64,000 bases of DNA from Amycolatopsis sp. MtRt-6 (GCF_017308975.1 NZ_JADWPD010000014.1:1-64000), one strand, 5' to 3'. Positions 7,696-16,590 are shown, counted from the first letter of the stretch. The notes: generated from the sequence alone by a model not told the origin. Made by a program: numbers and translations.

Positions 7696-8429
7696 GCGCC
7701 GCCGCGCTGAAGGCGCTGCACGTCCCCGGCAAGCCGCTCGTCCTGCCGAACGTCTGGGACGCCGACACCGCGAAGCTCGTCGAGGCGGCCGGGTTCCCCG
7801 CCGTCGCGACCAGCTCGGTCGCCGTGGCGGCCGCGCTCGGGTTCCCCGACGGCGAGCAGGCGCCCGCGGCCGAGATGTTCGCCGCCGCGGCGCGGATCGC
7901 CAAGGCGGTCGGTGTCCCGGTGACCGTCGACGCCGAGTCCGGCTACGGCCTCTCCGGCGCCGAGCTGGCCGGACGGCTGTCCGACGCCGGCGCGGTCGGC
8001 TGCAACTTCGAGGACACCGACCACGCCACCGGCGACGTCCGGCCGGTCGCCGAGCAGGCGGAGCGGATCGCCGCCCTGCGTGCGGCGGCGGGCGACGGCC
8101 TGGTGATCAACGCCCGCGTCGACTCCTTCCGCGGGGTGGACCCGGAGGAAGCGCTCGAAGCGGGCATCGCCCGGGCGAAGGCCTACCTCGAAGCGGGCGC
8201 CGACTGCGTCTACCCGATCCACCTGCGGACGCCGGAACTGATCGCCGAGTTCGTCCAGGGGGTCGGCGGGGCGGTCAACACGGCCGCCTGGCCGGGCAGC
8301 CCCGGTCTCGGAGGCCTCGCCGAACTGGGGGTGGCGAGGATTTCGCTGGGCGGCGGGCTCTGGCAGCACCTCCGGAAGCAGTTCGAGGCCGCCGTGACAG
8401 GCGTCGCGCAGGGCAAACTGCCGTACTGA
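7692..8429 (+). CDS. Isocitrate lyase/PEP-mutase superfamily enzyme
   Basis: This 245-residue TIM barrel is of the type annotated as isocitrate lyase/phosphoenolpyruvate mutase family. It has LVLPNVWDADTAKLVE at the N-terminus, the metal-binding PVTVDAESGYG around residue 80, CNFEDTDH near 107, and NARVDSF. The KKCGH loop of true isocitrate lyase is absent and the protein is short. A carboxyphosphonoenolpyruvate-mutase-like or oxaloacetate-hydrolase-like C-C or P-C lyase is more likely; the substrate is unknown. GTG 7692 overlaps the previous stop (GTGA). Confidence 0.83.
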   Translation: MSAAALKALHVPGKPLVLPNVWDADTAKLVEAAGFPAVATSSVAVAAALGFPDGEQAPAAEMFAAAARIAKAVGVPVTVDAESGYGLSGAELAGRLSDAGAVGCNFEDTDHATGDVRPVAEQAERIAALRAAAGDGLVINARVDSFRGVDPEEALEAGIARAKAYLEAGADCVYPIHLRTPELIAEFVQGVGGAVNTAAWPGSPGLGGLAELGVARISLGGGLWQHLRKQFEAAVTGVAQGKLPY

Positions 8430-8436
8430 AACATGG

Positions 8437-8485
8437 CCGAAGGCCGCCGCGAGGGGATCGGGAACACCCTCGCGACGGCCTTCGG
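8437..8485. terminator. Bidirectional hairpin terminator
   Basis: A 19-bp stem with one mismatch (8437-8455 against 8467-8485) and an 11-base loop sits between two convergent genes. It can serve both. Confidence 0.8.
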
Positions 8486-8496
8486 GGTCGGTGAAA

Positions 8497-10107
8497 CTAG
8501 TGCGCGACGGCCTTCTCGGCGCCCGCGCCGGTGAGGGAGCGGACCTCCATCTCGGCGTACTTCTTCTCGTCGTGCTCCTTGGACAGGATCGTGCCCAGCC
8601 AGCCCAGGATGAACGCGGCCGGGATCGAGACGATGCCCGGGTTGCTCAGCGGGAACCAGGCGAAGTCCGCGGTCTTGATCATCGACGTGCTCTTGCCCGA
8701 CACCGCGGGCGAGAAGATGATCAGGATGACCGTGATCGCCAGGCCGCCGTAGATCGACCACAGCGCGCCCTGGGTGTTGAACCGCTTCCAGAACAGCGAG
8801 TAGAGGATCGTCGGCAGGTTCGCCGACGCCGCGACCGCGAACGCCAGCGCGACCAGGAACGCCACGTTCTGCCCGTTGGCCAGGATGCCGCCGCCGATGG
8901 CGACGATGCCGATCACCACCGCGGTGATCCGGGCGACCTTGACCTCCGAATCCGGCGACGTCTTGCCCCGCTTGATAACGTTCGCGTAGACGTCGTGGGC
9001 GAAGGACGCCGACGCCGTGATCGTCAGGCCGGCGACCACCGCGAGGATCGTCGCGAAGGCGATCGCGGAGATCAGGCCCAGCAGCACCGGCCCGCCCAGT
9101 TCGAGCGCGAGCAGCGGTGCCGCGGAGTTCACCCCGCCCGGCGCCTTCTTGATCGCGTCCGGCCCGACCAGCGCACCGGCGCCGTAGCCGAGCACCAGCG
9201 TGAGCAGGTAGAACAGGCCGATCAGGGCGATCGCCCAGACGACCGAGCGGCGCGCGTCGCGGGCCGTCGGCACCGTGTAGAAGCGCATCAGGACGTGCGG
9301 CAGGCCCGCCGTGCCCAGCACCAGCGCGATGCCGAGGGAGAAGAAGTCCAGCTTCGACGTGCCGGTGGCGCCGTACTGCTTGCCCGGGCCGAGCAGCGAC
9401 TCCCCGGCCTTGCCCGCCTTGTCGACGGCGGCCTGCAGCAGGCTGGAGAAGTTGAAGCCGTACTTGCCGAGCACCCAGAGGGTGATCGCGAGCGTGCCGA
9501 CGATCAGCAGCGCGGCCTTGATGATCTGCACCCAGGTGGTGCCCTTCATGCCGCCGATCAGGACGTAGGCGATCATGACGACGCCGACCACGGCGATCAC
9601 CACGGCCTGCGCGAAGCTGCTTTCGACGCCGAGCAGCAGGGCCACGAGGCCGCCGGCGCCCGCCATCTGCGCGAGCAGGTAGAAGAACGACACGGCCAGC
9701 GTCGACGTCGCGGCCGCGGCCCGCACCGGGCGCTGCTTCATCCGGAACGCGAGGACGTCGCCCATCGTGAACTTGCCGGTGTTGCGCAGCAGTTCCGCGA
9801 CCAGCAGCAGCGCGACGAGCCACGCCACCAGGAAGCCGATCGAGTAGAGGAAGCCGTCGTAGCCGTTGATCGCGATCGCGCCGGCGATGCCGAGGAACGA
9901 CGCCGCCGACAGGTAGTCACCCGAAATGGCGATGCCGTTCTGCGGGCCGGTGAACGCGCGACCGGCGGCGTAGTAGTCCGACGCCGTCTTCGTGTTGCGG
10001 CTGGCCCGGAACACGATCACCAGCGTGATGATCACGAAGAGGGCGAAGACACCGATGTTGAGGAGCGGGTTGCTGCCCTCAACGCTCGCGGCGAGGGTGG
10101 CGTTCAT
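8497..10107 (-). CDS. actP: Cation/acetate symporter (SSS family)
   Basis: The 536-residue sodium:solute symporter has about 13 hydrophobic segments. Near the start it shows the ActP signature SDYYAAGRAFTGPQNGIAISG followed by DYLSAASFLGIAGAIA. FRMKQRP and GLPHVLMRFYTVP are also typical of the acetate branch. It should import acetate or related short monocarboxylates with a cation. ATG 10107 overlaps the stop of the DUF485 gene by four bases. The AAAGGAGCACGA site supports this start. A second member of the family lies 0.4 kb upstream. Confidence 0.92.
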   Translation of the reverse strand: MNATLAASVEGSNPLLNIGVFALFVIITLVIVFRASRNTKTASDYYAAGRAFTGPQNGIAISGDYLSAASFLGIAGAIAINGYDGFLYSIGFLVAWLVALLLVAELLRNTGKFTMGDVLAFRMKQRPVRAAAATSTLAVSFFYLLAQMAGAGGLVALLLGVESSFAQAVVIAVVGVVMIAYVLIGGMKGTTWVQIIKAALLIVGTLAITLWVLGKYGFNFSSLLQAAVDKAGKAGESLLGPGKQYGATGTSKLDFFSLGIALVLGTAGLPHVLMRFYTVPTARDARRSVVWAIALIGLFYLLTLVLGYGAGALVGPDAIKKAPGGVNSAAPLLALELGGPVLLGLISAIAFATILAVVAGLTITASASFAHDVYANVIKRGKTSPDSEVKVARITAVVIGIVAIGGGILANGQNVAFLVALAFAVAASANLPTILYSLFWKRFNTQGALWSIYGGLAITVILIIFSPAVSGKSTSMIKTADFAWFPLSNPGIVSIPAAFILGWLGTILSKEHDEKKYAEMEVRSLTGAGAEKAVAH

Positions 10108-10463
10108 TCGTGCTCCTTTGCAGTGCCCTTTTCGATGTCCTCACGGATCTTCTCGGCGACCGGGTCCAGCTTCCGGTTCGCGTAGCGGACGTAGAGCCCG
10201 GTGATCACGAACGTCGAGACGAACTGCAGCAGGCCGAAGATCAGGCCGATGTTGATGTTGCCGACGACCTTGGTGCTCATGAAACCGTGCGCGTAGTCCG
10301 CGAGGAGCACGTACAGCAGGTACCAGACGAGGAACACCGCCGTCATCGGGAAGACGAACCGGCGCAGGCGGCTGCGCAGTTCGCGGAACTCGGTGCTCTC
10401 GTGTGCTCGTTCCCAGATCGTTTCTGAGGTCTCCGGGGGCCCGCCGGTGCCCGTCGTGCTCAT
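10104..10463 (-). CDS. DUF485 membrane protein, symporter partner
   Basis: This 119-residue protein has two membrane segments (FVFPMTAVFLVWYLLYVLLADY and the GLIFGLLQFVSTFVITGLYV region). The motif YAHGFMSTKVVGNINIG is diagnostic of DUF485. In E. coli yjcH (DUF485) is co-transcribed with acetate permease actP. The gene order and ATGA overlap here are the same, so it probably assists assembly or activity of the symporter. The C-terminus is charged. Confidence 0.9.
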   Translation of the reverse strand: MSTTGTGGPPETSETIWERAHESTEFRELRSRLRRFVFPMTAVFLVWYLLYVLLADYAHGFMSTKVVGNINIGLIFGLLQFVSTFVITGLYVRYANRKLDPVAEKIREDIEKGTAKEHE

Positions 10464-10533
10464 CGCTGCTCCCTGCGACGCTGCGGAAAGTGACCTGCGA
10501 CACCGTAGGGACGTGTGAGAGCTGAGTGAAGGT

Positions 10534-12258
10534 TCAACGGTTCAACAGCCGGGCCAGACGACGAACGGTTGACGAACGGTCGCGCGGCCGGGACGAACGG
10601 GGTTCGTCGAGGTGCAGGCGCAGCATGGCCGACGTCGACCAGGCGGGTGGCCTGCCCCGCAGCGAGACCAGTGCCATTACGCCGAACGCCAACGGTACCG
10701 ACCAGGGTGCCGGTTGCTGCACCAGGATCGCCACCCAGCCGCGCAGCGGCGGCCCGGCCAACGCGAACAGGATCGAGCCGGACGACGCCACCAGCCCGGT
10801 CAGCACGCCGGCGATCCCGCCGGTCGCGGTCAGCCGCGGCCACCAGATGCCGAGCACCAGCAGGGGGCAGAAGGTCGACGCGGCCACCGTGAACCCCCAC
10901 GTCACCAGGACGCCGGCGTCGAGCGAGGCCGAACGCAGCGCCAGCAGCACCATCACCCCGGCGACGCCGAACACGGCGATCCGCAGCCGGCGCAGCCCGC
11001 CGGGGACGAGGTCGTGCGCGAGCGCGCCGGACATCACCAGCAGCAGCCCGAGCGACGTCGCCAGGAAGGCGGCGAACGCGCCCGCGGTCAGCAGCGCCGT
11101 GAACAGCCCGCCCGCCCAGCCGCTGTCCACCTGGGCCGGCAGCGCGACGACCACGGTGTCCGTCGCGCCCGAGAGGTAGAGCCCGGGGACGAGCACCCGG
11201 CCGAGCACGCCGTAGACGCCCGGGAAGAGGTAGAAGACGCCGAGCAGGGCGACGGTGATCGCGGCGGTGCGGCGTGCGGCACGGCCGTCCGGGCTGGTGT
11301 GGAAGCGCATCAGGATGTGCGGCAGGCCCATCGTGCCCAGCATGGTCGCGATGAGCACGGCCCACGTGCCGAGCAGCGGGTAGCCCTGGTCGCCGAGGTC
11401 GAGCAGCGGGCGCTGCCAGTCGGGGCCGCCGAGCGCGGCGCCGCCGCGGACCGCCGGGACGGCCGCGCCCGTCCCGAACACGACCTCGTCCTGGCTGTGC
11501 GCGGTGAACTCGCCCGGGGGCAGGATTTCGACGACGCCGTTGCGGCGCACCGGGGTCGGCTCGCGGATCTCCATGGTGACGTCGACTTCGAACCGCACCG
11601 GCGTCTCGCGGGCGAAGTGGGTGAACTCGACGGGGTTGAGCGCGTCGGTCCGGTTGACCGCGCCGGCCTGCAGCACCAGCCAGATCGCCGGGATGAGGAA
11701 CAGCACCAGCTTCAGCACGAACTGGAACGCCTGCACGTACGTCGCCGCGCGCATGCCGCCCAGCGCCAGGGTGACGCTGACCGCGGCGCCGGCCACCACC
11801 ACGCCGACCCAGTACTGCGTGCCGCCGACCGCGGCGAGCACCAGGCCGGCGGTGCGGAACTGCGGGACTACGTAGATCGTGCCGATCACCAGCACGACGA
11901 CGGCGGTGAGGCGGCGCAGCGCGGGGGAGTTGAGTCGGGCTTCGGCGAAGTCGGGGACGGTGAGGGCGCCCGACCGCCGCATCGGCGCGGCGACGAGCAC
12001 GAGCATGGCGATGTAGCCGGCGGTGAAGCCGACCGGGTACCAGAGGGCGCCGATGCCGTCCTTGACGACGAGCCCGGCGATGCCGAGGAAGGAGGCCGCG
12101 CTCAGGTACTCGCCGGAGACGGCGGCCGAGTTCACCAGCGGCGAGATGCGGCGCGAGGCGACGAGGAAGTCCGACGTCGTGCGCATGGCGGCGACCCCGC
12201 GGACGCCGATCAGCAGCGTCACGAGCACGACCGGCGCGACGGCGAGCGCGACGCCCAC
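10534..12258 (-). CDS. Second acetate-type sodium:solute symporter
   Basis: The 574-residue SSS-family transporter has SDFLVASRRISPLVNSAAVSGEYLSAASFLG arranged like the first symporter, and GLPHILMRFHTSPDG. A large hydrophilic insert around residues 195-260 contains Pro-Val-Arg- and Glu-rich segments absent from the first copy. The likely substrate is a monocarboxylate (acetate, pyruvate, lactate or propionate). GTG 12258 has AGGGG seven bases upstream. It follows a small membrane protein and a LytS/LytTR system in the same direction, which suggests substrate-induced control. Confidence 0.88.
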   Translation of the reverse strand: MGVALAVAPVVLVTLLIGVRGVAAMRTTSDFLVASRRISPLVNSAAVSGEYLSAASFLGIAGLVVKDGIGALWYPVGFTAGYIAMLVLVAAPMRRSGALTVPDFAEARLNSPALRRLTAVVVLVIGTIYVVPQFRTAGLVLAAVGGTQYWVGVVVAGAAVSVTLALGGMRAATYVQAFQFVLKLVLFLIPAIWLVLQAGAVNRTDALNPVEFTHFARETPVRFEVDVTMEIREPTPVRRNGVVEILPPGEFTAHSQDEVVFGTGAAVPAVRGGAALGGPDWQRPLLDLGDQGYPLLGTWAVLIATMLGTMGLPHILMRFHTSPDGRAARRTAAITVALLGVFYLFPGVYGVLGRVLVPGLYLSGATDTVVVALPAQVDSGWAGGLFTALLTAGAFAAFLATSLGLLLVMSGALAHDLVPGGLRRLRIAVFGVAGVMVLLALRSASLDAGVLVTWGFTVAASTFCPLLVLGIWWPRLTATGGIAGVLTGLVASSGSILFALAGPPLRGWVAILVQQPAPWSVPLAFGVMALVSLRGRPPAWSTSAMLRLHLDEPRSSRPRDRSSTVRRLARLLNR

Positions 12259-12280
12259 TACCGTCCCCTGCCGTACTCAT

Positions 12281-12365
12281 GCGCCCCAATGTGGCCTTCG
12301 GTGCGTTGGACGCACCGAAGGCCACATTGGGTGCGTTGGACGCAACCAAGGCCACATTGGGGCGC
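12281..12365. repeat. Palindromic intergenic repeat, two 30-bp units
   Basis: The element begins GCGCCCCAATGTGGCCTT and ends with its inverse AAGGCCACATTGGGGCGC. In between are two GCGTTGGACGCA units spaced 30 bases apart. It is the short form of the array at 27829-28003. It lies between a small membrane gene and the symporter that follows it. Confidence 0.85.
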
Positions 12366-12370
12366 TCGGG

Positions 12371-12721
12371 TCACTGGTCGTCCTCGAGGCGCTCGGCGCG
12401 GCGCAGCTGCCAGCGGGCCAGCAGCGCCATCGCGGGGTAGGGGAGGACCGCGAGCATCAGCCAGGACAGGGGAATGCCCAGGAGGCGTACGGAGTCCAGG
12501 GCCGGGAAGAGCGCGAAGACGCCGGGGAGGCCGAGCAGCAGCGCGAACATGAGGACCAGCGCGGGGATGCCGCGACGGCGCTGGGCGGTGTAGAGGGCGG
12601 TGGCGCGCTGGGTGTCGCCCGCGGGGAGCCGGGGCTGGCGCCAGCGGCCGCGCGACCGGCGGCGGGCGTGGGCGAGGCGGGTCTGCGGGCTGGTGACGGC
12701 GACCCGGCGGATCTTGCTCAT
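12371..12721 (-). CDS. Small membrane protein upstream of the second symporter
   Basis: This 116-residue protein has a basic N-terminus of about 45 residues and two membrane segments (about 53-72 and 80-100). A charged tail follows. I do not recognise a named domain. By position it matches the small membrane partner found beside actinobacterial monocarboxylate symporters, such as the mctB-mctC pair in Corynebacterium, and the DUF485 partner of the first symporter here. A role in transporter function is inferred from context only. Confidence 0.65.
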   Translation of the reverse strand: MSKIRRVAVTSPQTRLAHARRRSRGRWRQPRLPAGDTQRATALYTAQRRRGIPALVLMFALLLGLPGVFALFPALDSVRLLGIPLSWLMLAVLPYPAMALLARWQLRRAERLEDDQ

Positions 12722-12818
12722 CGCGAGTCCGGCCGGGCTGCGGCGGCTCGGGGGTGCCGGTCGCGGCCGATCGCGGGCCGGCCGGGCCCGCGGGCGGGGG
12801 CTTCAGGCCGCACGCCGC

Positions 12819-13574
12819 TCATCGCGAATCCGATCCGAGCTGGCCGCGCTGGGCCGCCTCCAGCAGCCGGTCGCGCAGGTCGCGCGCGTGCCTGCGGCTG
12901 ACCGGGACGTCGCCCGCCTCCGTGTGGGCCAGCAGGCCGCCCGCCGTGTCGCTGCGCAGCTCCAGCACCGCCCCCACCGCCAGCAGGAACCCGCGGTGGA
13001 CCCGGCTGAACCCGGTGCCCTCCCAGTACTCCTCCAGCCGCGAGATCGGCATCCGCACCAGGTGGACCCCTCCTCGCGTGTGCAGGCGGACGTAGTCGCC
13101 GTGGGCCTCGACGAACAGGACGTCGTCGCGGCGGACGTACCGGGTGCGGCCGCCCGACTCGACCGGCAGGGCGGCCATCGCGTCCGGGATCGGCCGGGAC
13201 GCCGGGGTCGCCATCCGCAGCACCTTCGCCAGCGCCGCCGACAGCCGTTCGGTGCGGACCGGCTTGAGCAGGTAGTCGACGGCGCCGATGCCGTACGCCG
13301 CCACCGCGTGGCCGTCGTGCGCCGTCACGAACACGATCACCGGTGGCTCGCTCAGCTTCGCGAGCAGCGACGCGAGTTCGAGCCCGTCGAGGCCCGGCAT
13401 CGAGATGTCGAGGAACACCGCGTCGAAGCGATCCGCCTGAAGCAGCTTCAACGCCTTCAGCGCGTCACCCGCCCCGACCACTTCGCCGACTTCGGGCGCT
13501 TCGCGCAGCATGGTGCAGAGTTCGTCCAGCGCGGGCGGCAGGTCGTCGACCGCGAGCACGCGGAGCCCGGTCAC
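12819..13574 (-). CDS. LytTR-family response regulator
   Basis: The 251-residue protein has an N-terminal receiver domain: acidic pair Asp10-Asp11, phospho-acceptor Asp56 in VFLDISMPGLDG, and Lys104 in YLLKPV. A C-terminal LytTR DNA-binding domain spans about 148-240, with VLFVEAHGDYVRLHT and FSRVHRGFLLAV. LytTR regulators bind pairs of direct repeats upstream of targets. In E. coli (BtsR, YpdB) and Bacillus (LytT) they switch on pyruvate transporters. GTG 13574 overlaps the kinase stop by four bases. The adjacent symporter is the obvious target. Confidence 0.9.
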   Translation of the reverse strand: MTGLRVLAVDDLPPALDELCTMLREAPEVGEVVGAGDALKALKLLQADRFDAVFLDISMPGLDGLELASLLAKLSEPPVIVFVTAHDGHAVAAYGIGAVDYLLKPVRTERLSAALAKVLRMATPASRPIPDAMAALPVESGGRTRYVRRDDVLFVEAHGDYVRLHTRGGVHLVRMPISRLEEYWEGTGFSRVHRGFLLAVGAVLELRSDTAGGLLAHTEAGDVPVSRRHARDLRDRLLEAAQRGQLGSDSR

Positions 13575-14617
13575 GGCAGCACCCCCGGCTGGAACCGCGG
13601 GACGCGCACGATCACCCGGGTGCCCGCGCCGACCTCGGTTTCGACGGTCAGGCCGTACCAGGCGCCGTAGACGTCCCGCAGCCGTCTGTCCACATTGGCC
13701 AGCCCGAGCCCGGCCGGGTCGTCCTCGCCGGTGCGCCCGGCCAGGATGTCCGCCGCCCGTTTCGGGTCCATCCCGACCCCGTCGTCTTCGACGAAGATCA
13801 CGCAGTCGTTCCCTTCCGCCTGGCCGTGCACCTGGACCTGGCCGGTGCCCGACCGCGGCTCGATGCCGTGCCGGATCGCGTTCTCCACCAACGGCTCCAG
13901 CACGAGGTACGGCACCGCGACGGCGAGGATCTCCGGCGCGACCCGCACCTGGACGCGCAGCCGTTCGCCGAGCACCGCCTTCTGCAGCGCCAGGTACGTC
14001 TCGATCGCGCGGAACTCCTCCGCGACCACGGTGTACTCGCCGTGGCGAGCGAGGCTGTAGCGGGTGTAGTCGGCGAAGTCGAGCATGAGGTCGCGGGCGC
14101 GGTCGGGGTCCGAGCGCACCAGCGACGCGATCACCGTCAGGGCGTTGTAGACGAAGTGCGGTGACATCTCCGCCCGCAGCGCCCGCAGCTCGGCCTGCGC
14201 CGCCTGCTCCGCCGACGCCTCGAGCCGCCCGCGCTCCAGCGCCTGCACGACGAGGTCGGCGGCCTGGGCCGCGACCGCCTCCCGGACGTCCCCGACGACC
14301 AGCAGCGCCCCGGCCAGCTCGTCGCGGACGTGCAGCGGCAGCACCAGGACGTCCGGCGCGGACTCCGGTTCCTCGCTGTGGAGCACGCTGTCGAGCACCC
14401 TCGCGACGACCGCGTCCGGGCCCGGCCGTCCCGACCACAGCAGGGACCCGGACAGGTCGGTGAGGCCCAGGCCGGGGAAGCCGAAGAGCCGGCGCAGGTG
14501 GTGCGCGGCGCGGCGGGCGGCGGTGCCCGCCAGGCCGTCGCGCAGCTCGTCGGTGACGCGGCGGGCGGCGGCGAGCACCGGCAGCGGGTCGGCGCGGGAC
14601 GCCGGGCGCAGGTGCAC
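13571..14617 (-). CDS. LytS-type sensor histidine kinase
   Basis: This 348-residue soluble kinase has a GAF-like N-terminal region (about 10-130), then the His_kinase domain with His154 in EMSPHFVYNALTVIASLV. The ATPase domain has Asn246 in LVENAIRHGIEP and DDGVGMD plus GLGLANVDRRL. Unlike LytS and BtsS it has no transmembrane segments, so it probably senses a cytoplasmic cue through the GAF-like part. It pairs with the overlapping LytTR regulator. GTG 14617 is the assigned start; little ribosome-site evidence was seen. Confidence 0.88.
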   Translation of the reverse strand: MHLRPASRADPLPVLAAARRVTDELRDGLAGTAARRAAHHLRRLFGFPGLGLTDLSGSLLWSGRPGPDAVVARVLDSVLHSEEPESAPDVLVLPLHVRDELAGALLVVGDVREAVAAQAADLVVQALERGRLEASAEQAAQAELRALRAEMSPHFVYNALTVIASLVRSDPDRARDLMLDFADYTRYSLARHGEYTVVAEEFRAIETYLALQKAVLGERLRVQVRVAPEILAVAVPYLVLEPLVENAIRHGIEPRSGTGQVQVHGQAEGNDCVIFVEDDGVGMDPKRAADILAGRTGEDDPAGLGLANVDRRLRDVYGAWYGLTVETEVGAGTRVIVRVPRFQPGVLP

Positions 14618-14668
14618 GGTCTTCGGGCCTCCCCTCGGCGACGGTGTCCAGGGCAGTAGATCCTACGG

Positions 14669-15364
14669 CTACGCGGGGCCGTCGCGGTCGGCCAGCACCT
14701 GGGCGTGGCGGCGGAAGCGGCGCCAGGTCCGGTAGTGGTCGATCGACGTGACATTGCCGAGCAGGCTCGAGTTCGCCGGGTACGGCCGGTCCGGCAGCGA
14801 GATCCACCCGGTCGTGCGAGTCTCCTTGACGGCCACCGGCACCGGCCGGAACGTCGTCGGGTCGAGGCCGTCGCTGTGCCGGACGACCTCGTCGAAGAAC
14901 CACGCCGACGTGATCAGCGCCAGCACGCCGCGTGACGCCTTGAGCGCCTCCTTCAGCGGCTTCGCCTCCAGCAGCCGGAACGTCTGGTTGATCGCCGGCG
15001 CGGTGACGCCGTGCTCGTCGTAGGCGATCTCGCCCGCGTGCAGCGCCATCCGGAGCCGGATCCGGGCACCGGGGTCGTGCGTCCGGTTGTGCCGGTGCAG
15101 CGCGACGGCGAGCGCGGCGGGCAGGAACTCGACGAAGAGCCCCTTCGGGACCTCCGGCGGGACGAGGACGAAGACGCCGTCGCCGCAGTCCTCGCGCCGG
15201 CAGGCCGCCCACGGGACGCCGGCGTCGTCGAACGCCCGGCACAGCGCGCGGTACAGCCCTTCGCGCAGCGCCAGCCGGTGTGGTGTGGTCCTGCGCTGGT
15301 CGCCGTAGCCCTCGACGTCCACGGCGAAGATCGTCCGGTGCATGGCCGGCCGCTCGTACTTCAT
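14669..15364 (-). CDS. Nucleotidyl-cyclase-like protein
   Basis: The 231-residue protein resembles a class III cyclase catalytic fold: FAVDVEGYGD at about 12-21, DCGDGVFVLVP in the middle, and RLRMALHAGEIAYDEHGVTA followed by AINQTFRLLEA. It then diverges (LALITSAWFFDEVVR, VAVKETRTTGWISLP). This lineage is common in Streptomyces and relatives. Whether it makes a cyclic nucleotide is unknown; not all metal and transition-state residues can be confirmed by eye. ATG 15364 has GGGAGGG upstream; a frame opening at 15550 would add an unrelated N-terminus. Confidence 0.6.
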   Translation of the reverse strand: MKYERPAMHRTIFAVDVEGYGDQRRTTPHRLALREGLYRALCRAFDDAGVPWAACRREDCGDGVFVLVPPEVPKGLFVEFLPAALAVALHRHNRTHDPGARIRLRMALHAGEIAYDEHGVTAPAINQTFRLLEAKPLKEALKASRGVLALITSAWFFDEVVRHSDGLDPTTFRPVPVAVKETRTTGWISLPDRPYPANSSLLGNVTSIDHYRTWRRFRRHAQVLADRDGPA

Positions 15365-15491
15365 CGCACCCTCCCTGCGATCATGCATTTGGAAGTGCAG
15401 ATGCATGTGCAGATGAGTGTGACGCCAGACACCCGTCCGGGCAAACGGACAGTGCGGTGAGCGGTTCCCCCACCGCGGTGACCGGCAGGCA

Positions 15492-15512
15492 GTGTTCACC
15501 GGCGGTGAACAC
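15492..15512. promoter_or_regulatory. Perfect 21-bp palindrome centred on 15502
   Basis: GTGTTCACCG, a central G, then CGGTGAACAC form an unbroken dyad. It lies 58 bases past the end of the sugar-binding protein gene and 128 bases before the cyclase-like gene, both on the minus strand. It could be an operator for the cyclase-like gene or a terminator for the sugar operon. No T-run follows on the relevant strand, which favours an operator. Confidence 0.5.
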
Positions 15513-15569
15513 CGCTGGTCAGGGCCCTGTGAGCGGCGCGCACCACCCACAGGACCCTGACGGACGCGA

Positions 15570-16562
15570 TCAGCAGCTCTGCTTGTAGAAGTACTGCGAG
15601 TTGGCGTCCATGTCCGCCTTGGTGATCGAGTGCAGCTCCGCGGTGAGGTTCCGCGTCACCGGCTTGCCCTCGATGGCCGCGACGGCCTGCTGGACGCCCT
15701 GGGTGCCGATCGCGGCCGGGTCCTGGGCGATCAGGGCCTGGTACTGACCGTTCTTGAGGCCTTCGACCTCGGACGGGCTCGCGTCGAAGCCGACCAGGTT
15801 GACCGCGCCGACCTTGCCCGCGTTGCGCAGGCCGGTCGCCGCGCCTTCGCCGGTGTTGAGGTTGGTCGCGAAGATGCCGATGAGGTCCGGGGTCGACGAC
15901 AGGGCCGCGGTCACCTTGGACGCCGCCTGGTCGGGCTCGTTCTGGGTGAACTGGACGCCGATCGACTTGAGGTTCGGGGTGTTCTTCAGCTCGTCCTCGA
16001 AGCCCTTGGCGCGGGCCGCCGTGGTGGAGGTGCCCGCGATCGTGTCGAGGACCAGCACCGAACCGCTCTTGCCGGCCGCGAGCTTCGCCATCGTCTGGGC
16101 GGCGAGCCTGCCGCCCGCGGTGTTGTCCGAGGACACGGACGACACGGCCACGCTCGTGTCCTTCAGCGAGGTGTCGACCTCGACGATCTTCGCGCCGCGG
16201 TTCTTGACCTGCTGGATCGGCGCGAGCATCGCCGTGTCGTCGGTGGGGGCGATGAGCAGCGCGGCCGGCGGGTTCGAGCCGAGCGCGTTGACGAGCTGGG
16301 TCTGCAGGGCCGCGTCGAACTTCTGCGGCGCCTGCGTGGTCAGTTCGTAGCCGAGCTTCTTCGCTTCGGCCTGCGCGCCGCACTGCAGCGAGATGTAGAA
16401 CGGCTCGGCCTGCACACCCGGGATGAGCGCGAGCTTCTTGTTCCCGGGCTGGGCCTGATCGCCGGACCCGGTCTGGCCGACCGTGCCGGAGCCGCACGCG
16501 GTGAGCAGCGCCGCGGCGGAGACCACGGCACCCAGGGCGGTGAGAGTCTTGGTCAGCTTCAT
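15570..16562 (-). CDS. Sugar ABC transporter substrate-binding lipoprotein
   Basis: The 330-residue periplasmic-binding protein has a lipoprotein signal ending LLTAC (Cys23). A type I sugar-binding fold of the ribose/fructose (CUT2) class follows: FYISLQCGAQAEAKKLG, SDNTAGG, and NLVGFDASPSEVEGLKNG. It should hold a free monosaccharide outside the membrane. ATG 16562 is preferred over GTG 16568 because GAGG is then five bases upstream. It is last in the lacI-manA-ABC operon. Mannose is the inferred ligand, from manA and the GH92 genes. Confidence 0.88.
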   Translation of the reverse strand: MKLTKTLTALGAVVSAAALLTACGSGTVGQTGSGDQAQPGNKKLALIPGVQAEPFYISLQCGAQAEAKKLGYELTTQAPQKFDAALQTQLVNALGSNPPAALLIAPTDDTAMLAPIQQVKNRGAKIVEVDTSLKDTSVAVSSVSSDNTAGGRLAAQTMAKLAAGKSGSVLVLDTIAGTSTTAARAKGFEDELKNTPNLKSIGVQFTQNEPDQAASKVTAALSSTPDLIGIFATNLNTGEGAATGLRNAGKVGAVNLVGFDASPSEVEGLKNGQYQALIAQDPAAIGTQGVQQAVAAIEGKPVTRNLTAELHSITKADMDANSQYFYKQSC

Positions 16563-16590
16563 AAGCACCTCTTTGTACTCAGTGGGGAAC

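Noticed and set aside
7692..8429. True isocitrate lyase (glyoxylate shunt)
   Set aside because: The protein is only 245 residues and lacks the KKCGH catalytic loop.
15365..15550. N-terminal extension of the cyclase-like protein to 15550
   Set aside because: It would run through the 21-bp palindrome and lacks homologous features; GGGAGGG before ATG 15364 marks the better start.
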